Source: JAVVHH01 sp032249615 (GTDB lineage Bacteria; Pseudomonadota; Alphaproteobacteria; Acetobacterales; Acetobacteraceae). From it: 19,240 nt of DNA. Under the pieces are notes generated by a model. That model made no database searches and was not told where the DNA came from. It was given only the letters and a program-made list of their open reading frames with translations. How positions within the stretch are numbered: the first letter of the stretch is position 1; every line of letters starts with the position of its first letter. The stretch covers positions 1 through 19,240 of the forward strand of contig JAVVHH010000071.1 of the NCBI GenBank assembly GCA_032249615.1, read 5' to 3'. A program made the position numbers and the translations under genes. Positions 8,041 through 18,397 of the stretch are shown one piece after another.

Positions 8041-8984
8041 CAGCTTGCGGCCTTGCGTGACGCGGCCAGGCCGCGGGCGAGGCCGCTTGGCAGGAAGGCA
8101 ATGGCCGCCACGAGCAGGATCCCGAACAGGACCTGGTCGATCCCGGGGACGGTGCCGGCGACGATCTGGGTGACTTCGCCGAGTGCGTGCAAGCCAAGGG
8201 CGCCGAGGACTGGCCCGAGGACGGTGCCGATGCCGCCGACGACGGGGGCGAGCAGGGCCGCGACGGAGACACCGGTGCCGAAGGCGAGGTTTGCGTCGAT
8301 GTAGAGGTAATATTGCAGGTAGAGCACGCCGGCAGCCGCGGTAATGCCGGCGGAGAGCGTCATGGCGCGCAGCTTGGTGGCGAAGGTGTCGATGCCGAGG
8401 GCGCGGGCGGCCTCCTCGTTCTCGCGGATGGCGGCGAGTTGGGCGCCGAAGCGGGCGTTGACGATAGAGGCCGTGAGGGCGAGCGCGAGGGTGACGCAGA
8501 CGAGGGCGACGTAGAAGAAGGTGGCGCGGGCGGCGAACTGGAAGTGGCTTGGGCGCGGGTCGAGCCGGATCAGGAGCCCGGCCGCAGCACCGGTGATCGG
8601 GGCGGCGTTGGCGATGATGCGGAACACTTCGGCGAAGGCCAGCGTGACGAGGGCGAAATAGGAGCCGCGCAGGCCGGCGCGGAAGACGAGCGCGCCGATG
8701 GCGGCGCCGACCGCCGCGCCGGCGACGATGCCGGCGAGGGCAGCTGCCCAGGCGTTGACGCCGTAGCGCAGCTGCAGGACGGCGCTGACATAGGCGCCGG
8801 TTCCGTAGAAGGCGGCATGGCCGAACGAGACTTGGCCGCCGAGGCCGGCGAGGATGTTCCAGCCTTGCGCGGCGAGCGCGATGATCAGCGTGCCGATCAA
8901 GAAGTTGAGGACCGCGTCGGAGGCGCCCAGCAACGGTATCGCGGCAAGGATGGCGACGAGAACGAGGACGGGGAGGTGCCTCAC
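8040..8984 (-). CDS. livM: Branched-chain amino acid type ABC transporter permease, LivM
   Basis: A 314-aa inner-membrane permease with about eight to nine hydrophobic helices. The family pattern includes AAQGWNILAGLGGQVSFGHAAFYGTGAY in the N-terminal half and the cytoplasmic loop AIRENEEAARALGID, which is the coupling segment to the ATPase and is typical of LivM. Length is normal for the family. It starts with GTG at 8984, overlapping the livH stop as GTGA; the start is supported by this overlap and by the hydrophobic first helix that follows directly. Together with LivH it forms the translocation path for the substrate delivered by the periplasmic binding protein. Confidence 0.95.
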   Translation of the reverse strand: MRHLPVLVLVAILAAIPLLGASDAVLNFLIGTLIIALAAQGWNILAGLGGQVSFGHAAFYGTGAYVSAVLQLRYGVNAWAAALAGIVAGAAVGAAIGALVFRAGLRGSYFALVTLAFAEVFRIIANAAPITGAAAGLLIRLDPRPSHFQFAARATFFYVALVCVTLALALTASIVNARFGAQLAAIRENEEAARALGIDTFATKLRAMTLSAGITAAAGVLYLQYYLYIDANLAFGTGVSVAALLAPVVGGIGTVLGPVLGALGLHALGEVTQIVAGTVPGIDQVLFGILLVAAIAFLPSGLARGLAASRKAAS

Positions 8985-9853
8985 GCTCGGGCGCCGAACA
9001 TGCCGGTGGGCTTGAACAGCAGGACCAGGATGAAGATGGCGAAGATGCCGATTTGGCCGAGGCTATCGCCCAGGAGCAGGCCGCTGAGGCTCTCGACGAC
9101 GCCGATCAGGAGGCCGCCAATGAGGGCGCCCGGGATCGAGCCCATGCCGCCGAGCACGACGATGGTGAAGGCGACGAGGACGAAGGCTTCACCGGAGGCC
9201 GGGTTGACGGTGTAGTTCGGCATGAGCAGCCCGGCGGCGACGGCGAGGCAGGCGCAGCCGATCCCGAACGTGACAGCGAAGATGTGCTTGACGTCGATGC
9301 CGACGAGCTGGGCGCCGAGATCCTCGCGGGCGACGGCGCGGATGGCGCGGCCGATATCGGTCCGGTTGAGCAGCAGCCAGAGCAGGAGCGCGACCGCCGC
9401 TGCGACGCCGAAGCCGATCAGCCGCGGGGTCGAGAGCAGCATGGGGCCGACTGGGACGACGTCGAAGGCGGCGTCACTGGCCAGCGAGCGGGGGTCGGCG
9501 GAAAATAGCGCGAGCAGACCGTTTTGGAAGATGATGGCGAGGCCGAGGGTGACGAGCAGGACATTGCCGTCGCGGCCGCCGCTGGCAGGACCGATGACGA
9601 CGCGCTGGAGGGCGTAACCGAGCGCGAAGAAGAGCGGGACGAGGGGGAGGATAGCGAGATAGGGGTTGAGGCCGAAGATGGCCGCGAGCCCCCAGACGGC
9701 GAACATCGCGCAGGTGAGCAGCGCGCCGTGGGCGAAGTTGATGATGTGGAGCACGCCGTAGACGAGCGTCAGGCCGAGTGCGACCAGGGCGTAGACGGCC
9801 CCGGTCAGCAGGCCGTTGGCGGCGGCTTCGGCGATGATGGACGGCGGGTACAC
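8981..9853 (-). CDS. livH: Branched-chain amino acid type ABC transporter permease, LivH
   Basis: A 290-aa inner-membrane permease with about eight predicted helices. It carries the LivH features GAVYALVALGLTLVYGVLHIINFAHG near the N-terminus, the coupling loop RAIRAVAREDLGAQLVGID, and VLGGMGSIPGALIGGLLIG before the last helices. The start is GTG at 9853, five bases after the livK stop. The ORF offers no better initiator before the first helix, and only a weak GGTGA-like sequence lies upstream. It is the partner of LivM; both sit between the binding-protein gene and the two ATPase genes in the standard livKHMGF order. Confidence 0.95.
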   Translation of the reverse strand: MYPPSIIAEAAANGLLTGAVYALVALGLTLVYGVLHIINFAHGALLTCAMFAVWGLAAIFGLNPYLAILPLVPLFFALGYALQRVVIGPASGGRDGNVLLVTLGLAIIFQNGLLALFSADPRSLASDAAFDVVPVGPMLLSTPRLIGFGVAAAVALLLWLLLNRTDIGRAIRAVAREDLGAQLVGIDVKHIFAVTFGIGCACLAVAAGLLMPNYTVNPASGEAFVLVAFTIVVLGGMGSIPGALIGGLLIGVVESLSGLLLGDSLGQIGIFAIFILVLLFKPTGMFGARA

Positions 9854-9858
9854 CCGGT

Positions 9859-11052
9859 TCAGGTCACCGGGAAGATCGGCTTGGCGTCGGCATATTCGAG
9901 GGGATAGAGGACCTTCACGTCGCCGCCCTGGACCTGCAGGTTGGCCGGGGTGGCGCCGGTGTTCTGGCCGTTGACGAAATGGGTGGGGCCGTAGGGCATG
10001 ATGTGGCCGGCAAAGGTGGAGCTGGCGATGGCTTCCGTCAGCTTGGTGCGGTCGGCGCTGGCGGCCCGGCGCAGGGCGTCGGCGACGAGCAGGACGCAGG
10101 AGTAGTTCAGCATCACGTTGTAGCTGAAGACTTTCCCGGCAGCGTCGACCTTCTGCTTGAGCGCGACGGTCTTGGGGTCCTTGGGATTGGCCCAGTGATT
10201 GCAGTCGAGCAGGCCCTCGGCGACGGCGGGGAATTCCTTGATGAAGCGGTAGTTGGAAGCGGCGCCGTTCAGGACGCCGTAGATGCCCTTGGGCTTGATG
10301 CGCTGCTGCTGGAGCGTGCGGGCGAGCAGCACGAACTCGCCGTAGTAGTCCGACGGCAGGATCAGGTCGGGGTTGAGCGAGCGGATGCGCAGCGCGATGT
10401 TGCTCAGGTCGCGGGCGGGTGTCGGGTGGGCGATGGTGTCGAGGATCTCGAAGCCGCGCTTGGGCAACTCGTTTTGCATTAGCTTGGCCAAGCCGCTGCC
10501 GAACAGGCCGTCCTCGTGCACGAGGATCACGGTCTTGGCGGGTTTGCCGGCGGCGTCATTGAGGACGACGAGGTTGTCGATGGCGACCGAGGACACCTTG
10601 CCGAAGCCGGGCGCGAAGCGAAACGTGTTGGTCAGCCCGCGGTTGACGATGCTGTCGGCGACGCCGACGTCGACCACGTAGGGCAGGCCGTAGCGGGAAG
10701 CGGCCTGGCTGGCGGCGAGGCAGATCGGGCTGGCGAAGCCGCCGACGACGGCACAGACGCCGTCACCCTGCATCCGCTCCACTTCGGCGACGCCGGCATC
10801 CGGGGTCGAGCGGGCGTCGCCGAACACCATGTCGATCTTGGCGCCGCCCATGCTGTCGATTCCGCCTGCGGCATTGATCTCGTCGATGGCGATCTGGGCA
10901 CCGAGGCGGCCGAGTTCGCCGTCTTGCGCCAGAGCGCCGGTGACGGGCTGGAGGATGCCGAGTTTGATGGGGGCGGGTTGGGCGCGGAGGATCGCGGGGG
11001 CGGCCAGGACGGCGCTGGCGGTCAGTACGGTGCGGCGAGTGAAGGCGCTCAT
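9859..11052 (-). CDS. livK: Periplasmic substrate-binding protein of HAAT ABC transporter, LivK type
   Basis: A 397-aa type I periplasmic binding protein (Peripla_BP_6 / leucine-binding family). The N-terminus FTRRTVLTASAVLAAPAIL has a twin arginine (R6, R7) followed by a hydrophobic stretch, and probably ends around residue 24 (LRA before QPAP). This looks like a Tat-type signal peptide, common for such proteins in alphaproteobacteria. There is no lipobox, so the mature protein should be free in the periplasm. The mature part starts IKLGILQPVTGALAQDG, a standard binding-protein opening, followed by AIDEINAAGG. The ATG at 11052 overlaps the regulator stop as ATGA. This protein decides which compound the system imports; the sequence alone does not identify it, and leucine is not implied by the family name. 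Confidence 0.93.
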   Translation of the reverse strand: MSAFTRRTVLTASAVLAAPAILRAQPAPIKLGILQPVTGALAQDGELGRLGAQIAIDEINAAGGIDSMGGAKIDMVFGDARSTPDAGVAEVERMQGDGVCAVVGGFASPICLAASQAASRYGLPYVVDVGVADSIVNRGLTNTFRFAPGFGKVSSVAIDNLVVLNDAAGKPAKTVILVHEDGLFGSGLAKLMQNELPKRGFEILDTIAHPTPARDLSNIALRIRSLNPDLILPSDYYGEFVLLARTLQQQRIKPKGIYGVLNGAASNYRFIKEFPAVAEGLLDCNHWANPKDPKTVALKQKVDAAGKVFSYNVMLNYSCVLLVADALRRAASADRTKLTEAIASSTFAGHIMPYGPTHFVNGQNTGATPANLQVQGGDVKVLYPLEYADAKPIFPVT

Positions 11053-11828
11053 GGGGATCGTTTCCTTCGGGGCTTGGGGTTCAGGTCCCAGCGGCGGAGG
11101 TCGCCACTGCGCGTGAGGTCGAGGTGGAAGGCGAAGCGGTCGGGGCGGTAGAGGGCGTGGAGGTGCTCGACGCCGGCGCCGGCCGGGTCATGGACGACGC
11201 GGGTGAGCGAGAGCAGGGGGGCGCCGACCTCGAGTTGGAGCGCGTCGGCGACGTCGGGGCCGGCGAGCGTGGCGGAGAGGGTTTGGCTGGCGCGGTCGGC
11301 GACGATGCCGGAGCGTTCGAGCAACTCGAGCAGCGGGCGGCTGGCGAGATCAGCTTCGGTGTAGGTCTGGCCGATCCGCTCGGGGACGTGCGTCGTCAGG
11401 TAGGAGAAGGGTTCGCCATCGACGAGGCGGACGCGGACCGAGCGTTGGGTTCGTGCCCCCGGGGGCAGACCGAGGGCTTGGGCGACCGCGTCGGGCGCCG
11501 GGCCGTAAGCGAAGGCGAGCAGGCGGAGCCCGGTGGTCTGGCCCATGGTCTTTAGCTGGGTGAAGACGTTGGCCAGGTTGGCGGCAATGACCGGGCTGAG
11601 CATGCCGTCGGTGACGAAGGTGCCGGCGCCGACCCGGCGCGACACCAGGCCTTCCTCAGCCAAGCGGTCCAAGGCGCGGCGGATCGTGACGCGGGAGACG
11701 CCTTGTTCGGCCGCCAGGACGGGCTCACTCGGCAGGCGCTGGCCGGCGGCGATGTCCCCGGCGGCGATCCGCTCGCGCAGCATGAGGTAGATGCGGCGTG
11801 CTTTGACCGATTGCGGAGCAGCTCCCAA
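11049..11828 (-). CDS. GntR-family transcriptional regulator, HutC/UTRA subfamily
   Basis: A 259-aa regulator with an N-terminal GntR winged helix (about residues 8-72). The helix block is RERIAAGDIAAGQRLPSEPVLA, then GVSRVTIRRALDRLAEEGLVSRRVGAGTFV. A UTRA effector domain follows (about 95-240), with GEPFSYLTTHVPE and DVADALQLEVGAPLLSLTRVV as typical segments. HutC-type members are usually repressors released by a pathway intermediate. I chose a TTG start at 11828: no ATG or GTG occurs in frame between it and the upstream stop. A strong AAGGA Shine-Dalgarno (11836-11840) lies 7 bases before it, and the winged helix would be cut by the next ATG. It is the first gene of the transporter/catabolic operon and divergent from leuC, so it probably regulates both directions and itself. 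Confidence 0.93.
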   Translation of the reverse strand: MGAAPQSVKARRIYLMLRERIAAGDIAAGQRLPSEPVLAAEQGVSRVTIRRALDRLAEEGLVSRRVGAGTFVTDGMLSPVIAANLANVFTQLKTMGQTTGLRLLAFAYGPAPDAVAQALGLPPGARTQRSVRVRLVDGEPFSYLTTHVPERIGQTYTEADLASRPLLELLERSGIVADRASQTLSATLAGPDVADALQLEVGAPLLSLTRVVHDPAGAGVEHLHALYRPDRFAFHLDLTRSGDLRRWDLNPKPRRKRSP

Positions 11829-11835
11829 GTAGTTG

Positions 11836-11840
11836 TCCTT
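11836..11840 (-). promoter_or_regulatory. Shine-Dalgarno supporting the TTG start of the GntR regulator
   Basis: On the minus strand these bases read AAGGA and are followed by 7 bases and then TTG. It is the clearest ribosome-binding site of the minus operon and decides the start of the regulator gene. Confidence 0.7.
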
Positions 11841-11855
11841 CGAACACGCTGATAT

Positions 11856-11875
11856 TTGTCTACTCTATGGAACAA
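11856..11875. promoter_or_regulatory. Candidate operator for the GntR/HutC-type regulator
   Basis: The 20-base stretch runs from TTGTCTAC to TGGAACAA, an imperfect dyad with perfect TTGT/ACAA ends. Its left half resembles the TTGTCTA half-site of HutC-type operators. It lies in the only regulatory gap between the divergent regulator and leuC genes and overlaps the candidate minus-strand -10. The symmetry is only four perfect bases per arm, so this is a suggestion. Confidence 0.3.
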
Positions 11876-11889
11876 TTTGCTTGCGTCAA
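11862..11889 (-). promoter_or_regulatory. Candidate sigma-70 promoter of the minus-strand catabolic operon
   Basis: Reading the minus strand, TTGACG (11889-11884, five of six consensus matches) is followed after 16 bases by TAGAGT (11867-11862, four of six). Transcription would start near 11855, giving a leader of about 27 bases that contains the AAGGA site and the TTG start. The candidate operator 11856-11875 covers the -10 and spacer. No equally good promoter was found for leuC on the plus strand. Confidence 0.35.
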
Positions 11890-11916
11890 TCGGGTTTCTG
11901 CCGTGGAGTTCGGGGC

Positions 11917-13320
11917 ATGAGCGAACCGTGGACTCTCTTCGACAAAGTTTGGGATAGCCACGTGGTGGCCGACCTCGGCGATGGCTGGTCGCTGCTGCAT
12001 ATCGACCGGCACCTGCTGCACGACCTGTCGGGCGGGCGGGCGCTCGGCGACGTGCTGGCGCGTGGGTTGGCGGTGCCCAACCCGGAGTTGGCCTTCGCGA
12101 CGCCGGACCATGCGGTGTCGAGCGCGCCGGGTCGCGAGCATAACGGGTTTCCGGTGGGAGAGCGGTTGCGGGCGAGTCTGCGCGAGCAGGCGGGGGCGAC
12201 GGGGATCCGGTTCTTCGATCTTGGGCAAATCGGCCAAGGGATCGTGCATGTGATGGGGCCGGAACTCGGCATCGCTCTGCCGGGGGTGACGCTTATCTGC
12301 GGCGACAGCCACACCTGCACGAATGGCGGCCTGGGGGCGCTGGCGTTCGGGGTCGGCTCGTCGGAGCTGACGCACGCGCTGGCGACGCAGACGTTGCGGC
12401 AGCGGCGGCCGAAGCGGATGCGCGTGCGGTTCGAGGGGACACCGGGGCAGGGGATCACGGCGAAGGATTTGGCGCTGTACATGATCGGGCGGCTCGGGGC
12501 GGCGGCGGGGACGGGGTACGCGGTGGAGTATGCCGGGGCGGCGGTGCGGGCGATGGGCATCGAGGGGCGCATGACGCTGTGCAACCTGTCGATCGAGATG
12601 GGGGCCAAGATCGGCATGGTGGCGCCGGACGAGGCGACGTTCGCGTATGTCGCGGGGCGGCGGTATGCGCCGGCCGGGGAGATGTTCGATCGCGCGATAG
12701 CGCAGTGGCGCACGCTGCGGACCGACGATGGGGCGGTTTTCGATCGGGAAGAGGTGATCGACGCGGCAGAGGTGGTGCCGGTGGTGACCTGGGGCACCAG
12801 TCCCGAGCAGGCGATCGCGATCGACGCGGCGATCCCGGCGCCGGAGGCGGCCGGCGATGCGGCGCGAGCCAAGGCGTGGCGGGACGCGCTCGACTACATG
12901 GGGCTCGAGCCGGGGCGGGCGCTGGCGGGGACGAAGGTGGACTGGGTGTTCATTGGGTCGTGCTCGAACAGCAGACTTTCCGATCTGCGCGAGGCCGCAT
13001 CGGTCGCGCGGGGGCGGCATGTGGCAGAGGGCGTGACGGCGTGGGTCGTGCCGGGATCCGAGCGGGTCAAACGCGATGCGGAGGCGGAGGGATTGGACCG
13101 CGTGTTCCGCGAGGCGGGGTTCGGCTGGCGGGAGCCGGGCTGCAGCATGTGCGTGGCGGCCAACGGGGAGCGGGTAGCGCCGGGTCAACGCTCGGTGTCC
13201 ACGTCCAACCGCAACTTCGTCGGGCGGCAGGGGCCGGGCGCGCGCACGCATCTGGCCAGCCCCGCGATGGCGGCGGCGGCGGCGGTGACGGGCGCAATCA
13301 CCGACGTGCGGCGGCTCTGA
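11917..13320 (+). CDS. Aconitase-superfamily hydro-lyase large subunit, LeuC-like
   Basis: A 467-aa protein, the length of isopropylmalate isomerase large subunit. The three [4Fe-4S] ligands are C349 in GSCSNSR and C409 and C412 in GCSMC. GDSHTCTNGG, LAFGVGSSELTHALATQ and the C-terminal STSNRNFVGRQG...SPAMAAAAAVTG are strong LeuC signatures. It dehydrates/hydrates a 2- or 3-hydroxy dicarboxylate together with the small subunit. The ATG at 11917 has GGAG 8 bases upstream (11905-11908); a longer frame to 11833 would run through the regulatory gap and is rejected. No leuA or leuB is nearby, and its divergent partner is a catabolic operon. I therefore infer a paralog for maleate-, citraconate- or alkylmaleate-type substrates rather than leucine synthesis. 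Housekeeping LeuC remains possible. Confidence 0.92.
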   Translation: MSEPWTLFDKVWDSHVVADLGDGWSLLHIDRHLLHDLSGGRALGDVLARGLAVPNPELAFATPDHAVSSAPGREHNGFPVGERLRASLREQAGATGIRFFDLGQIGQGIVHVMGPELGIALPGVTLICGDSHTCTNGGLGALAFGVGSSELTHALATQTLRQRRPKRMRVRFEGTPGQGITAKDLALYMIGRLGAAAGTGYAVEYAGAAVRAMGIEGRMTLCNLSIEMGAKIGMVAPDEATFAYVAGRRYAPAGEMFDRAIAQWRTLRTDDGAVFDREEVIDAAEVVPVVTWGTSPEQAIAIDAAIPAPEAAGDAARAKAWRDALDYMGLEPGRALAGTKVDWVFIGSCSNSRLSDLREAASVARGRHVAEGVTAWVVPGSERVKRDAEAEGLDRVFREAGFGWREPGCSMCVAANGERVAPGQRSVSTSNRNFVGRQGPGARTHLASPAMAAAAAVTGAITDVRRL

Positions 13321-13934
13321 TGCAACCGTTCACCACGCTGACGGGCGTCGCCGCGCCGCTGCTGCGGGACAATATCGACACGGACGTCATCATCCGGGTG
13401 GAGCGGCTGACCGGAACGAGCCGGGAGAGCATGGGAGCGGTCGCCTTCGAGGCGTGGCGGTTTCGGCCGGATGGGAGCGAGAACCCGGAGTTCGCGCTGA
13501 ACGAGGCGCGCTATCGCGGGGCGCCGATCCTGCTCGCGGGGGCCAATTTCGGGTGTGGCTCGTCGCGCGAGGGGGCGGTGTGGGCGATGATGGGGATGGG
13601 GCTGCGCTGCGTGATCGCGGAGAGCTTCGGCGACATCTTCTTCAACAATTGCTTCCAGAACGGCCTGTTGCCGGTGCGGCTGCCGGGGGAGACGGTCCGG
13701 CATCTGGCCGAGGCGGAGGGGGCGGTCACCGTCGACCTGATCGCCCAGGAGGTCGTCGGCGCCGACGGGACGCGCGCGGCGTTCGAGATCGAGCCGATGC
13801 GGCGGACGGCGCTGCTCGAGGGCCTGGACGAGATCGGTTTGACGCTGAAGCATCAGGACGCGATCACCAGGTTCCAGCAGGCGGACCGGAGCGAGCGGCC
13901 GTGGGTTTGGCTGGCGAGCGAAGCGCCGCCCTGA
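13320..13934 (+). CDS. Aconitase-superfamily hydro-lyase small subunit, LeuD-like
   Basis: A 204-aa swivel-domain subunit that completes the active site of the LeuC-like protein. Its ATG shares one base with the leuC stop (TGATG), so the two are translationally coupled. Conserved features are NIDTDVII (18-25), GCGSSRE (78-84) and IAESFGDIFFNNCFQNGLLPVRL. In typical LeuD and aconitases the motif is SSREHA; here it is S81-S-R-E-G85-A, with glycine in place of histidine. The usual IIPKQFL/IIPARFL segment is IIRVERL. These changes near the substrate pocket suggest a paralog with different specificity, in line with its place beside the hyu/lyase operon. It ends 5 bases before the convergent gene's stop; no terminator hairpin is visible there. 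Confidence 0.92.
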   Translation: MQPFTTLTGVAAPLLRDNIDTDVIIRVERLTGTSRESMGAVAFEAWRFRPDGSENPEFALNEARYRGAPILLAGANFGCGSSREGAVWAMMGMGLRCVIAESFGDIFFNNCFQNGLLPVRLPGETVRHLAEAEGAVTVDLIAQEVVGADGTRAAFEIEPMRRTALLEGLDEIGLTLKHQDAITRFQQADRSERPWVWLASEAPP

Positions 13935-13939
13935 TCGTT

Positions 13940-14776
13940 CTACCAACGCAACTGGCTGCTGAGCACGCGGGCGACCCGGCGACGGAAACGGGTAGCCCGG
14001 GTCTCGGGCCGAGCCTGTTGGACGAGTTTGCGCTGGTAGTCCTCACCGCGGAGGACCGGGTGATAGAGCGTGATCTCGTCGGTGTCCAAGTTCAACGCGT
14101 CGCCGTCGCGGAGGGCGATGTAGGAGAAGGTCGCTTCCGTATAGAATTGCCGGCCGAAGCCGTTGAGGTCGCGGCAGAGGGAGCCGTCGTTGGCGAGCGT
14201 GGTGGCGACCAGGGCTTCGTCGTTGGCCCAGAAGAGGCGCCGGACGGGATTGCGCGACATCGATTGCCGTTGGAGGAGCAAGCGGTCGATGGCCGGGGCG
14301 CTTAGGCGGGTCAGCGGGAAAAAGCAGCGGTAGGCCGGGACGTTCCTCGAGCGGACAGAGTCGCGCCAGAACCAACCATCCGTTTGCCGGAGGTCGGCCG
14401 CGATCAGGTCGACGTTAGGATGGGTGGCGAAATGGTCGAAGAAGTCGGCGAGGTGATGCCCGGAGATGCGGACGTCGTATTCGATCATCCAGAAATGGGT
14501 GGTCGACGGGAAACGGGTTCGGGCCAGATAGAAGCCGTAGTCGCCGCACCGCCAGCCGACGTCGGGCGGGACATGGAGGCGCAGCCGTCGGAGCGCCTCG
14601 ACGGTGAGCGACACTTTCGGAAAAGGCGCCACGTCAACCGAAGCTTGCGTTTCGTCGACGAAGCATATCAGCTGACGGCCACTCTCGCGCTGCAAGCGAG
14701 AGCCGAAATCACGGATTTCCGGGGCGAACCGGTTCAGCCGAAGGAGGATGATCTCGGGGCTTGATTGTTCCGGCAT
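13940..14776 (-). CDS. Uncharacterised protein, possibly nucleotide-diphospho-sugar transferase-like
   Basis: A 278-aa protein that I do not firmly recognise. The opening MPEQSSPEIILLRLNRFAPEI leads into a beta-alpha pattern (QLICFVDETQA). Around residues 94-103 HFWMIEYDVR resembles the acidic segment of GT-A-like families such as DUF3405, where an E/D-x-D element often binds a metal-nucleotide sugar. NDEALV (185-190) could be a second conserved acidic site. There is no signal peptide or membrane segment; the C-terminus is basic (RATRFRRRVARV). It would be cytosolic and might modify a surface glycan, but this is inference from weak resemblance. It is monocistronic, convergent with leuD (5 bases between stops) and divergent from dnaE. 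The ATG at 14776 has only a weak GAG-type ribosome site. Its base composition matches its neighbours, so there is no sign of recent transfer. Confidence 0.75.
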   Translation of the reverse strand: MPEQSSPEIILLRLNRFAPEIRDFGSRLQRESGRQLICFVDETQASVDVAPFPKVSLTVEALRRLRLHVPPDVGWRCGDYGFYLARTRFPSTTHFWMIEYDVRISGHHLADFFDHFATHPNVDLIAADLRQTDGWFWRDSVRSRNVPAYRCFFPLTRLSAPAIDRLLLQRQSMSRNPVRRLFWANDEALVATTLANDGSLCRDLNGFGRQFYTEATFSYIALRDGDALNLDTDEITLYHPVLRGEDYQRKLVQQARPETRATRFRRRVARVLSSQLRW

Positions 14777-14833
14777 CTCTCAGGTCGGCTGGCAGCGCGG
14801 GACATTAGCGGAGGCCTGGCCGGGTCGCCACGA

Positions 14834-14861
14834 TTGACTTGGTGCCGGGCGCGGCAAACAT
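14834..14861 (+). promoter_or_regulatory. Weak candidate promoter for dnaE
   Basis: TTGACT at 14834-14839 matches the -35 consensus in five of six bases. After 16 bases AAACAT (14856-14861) is a poor -10 (three of six). If used, transcription would start within a few bases of the dnaE ATG, and no Shine-Dalgarno is visible before that ATG. The rest of the 93-base gap 14777-14869 shows nothing else I can support. Confidence 0.2.
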
Positions 14862-14869
14862 CTGTGCGG

Positions 14870-18298
<3,429 letters not shown>

Positions 18299-18341
18299 CG
18301 CCGCTGATGTGAGTGGTAACCTCGGAGTGACCGTATTCCAG

Positions 18342-18364
18342 GCACGAATGAGCCATATTCGTGC
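18342..18364. repeat. Inverted repeat (8-bp perfect stem, 7-base loop)
   Basis: GCACGAAT (18342-18349) pairs perfectly with ATTCGTGC (18357-18364). It lies 43 bases after the dnaE stop and 33 bases before the lipoprotein start. No run of T follows on the plus strand, so it is not a classic intrinsic terminator. It could be a hairpin at the 3' end of the dnaE transcript or a protein-binding dyad upstream of the lipoprotein gene. Confidence 0.5.
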
Positions 18365-18397
18365 GTTGGAGTAAGAGTGCTTCAAGGACAGGTCGCG

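Noticed and set aside
11860..13251. 463-aa open frame on the minus strand opposite leuC
   Set aside because: Arg/Pro-rich shadow of leuC; leuC carries all conserved cluster cysteines and family blocks.
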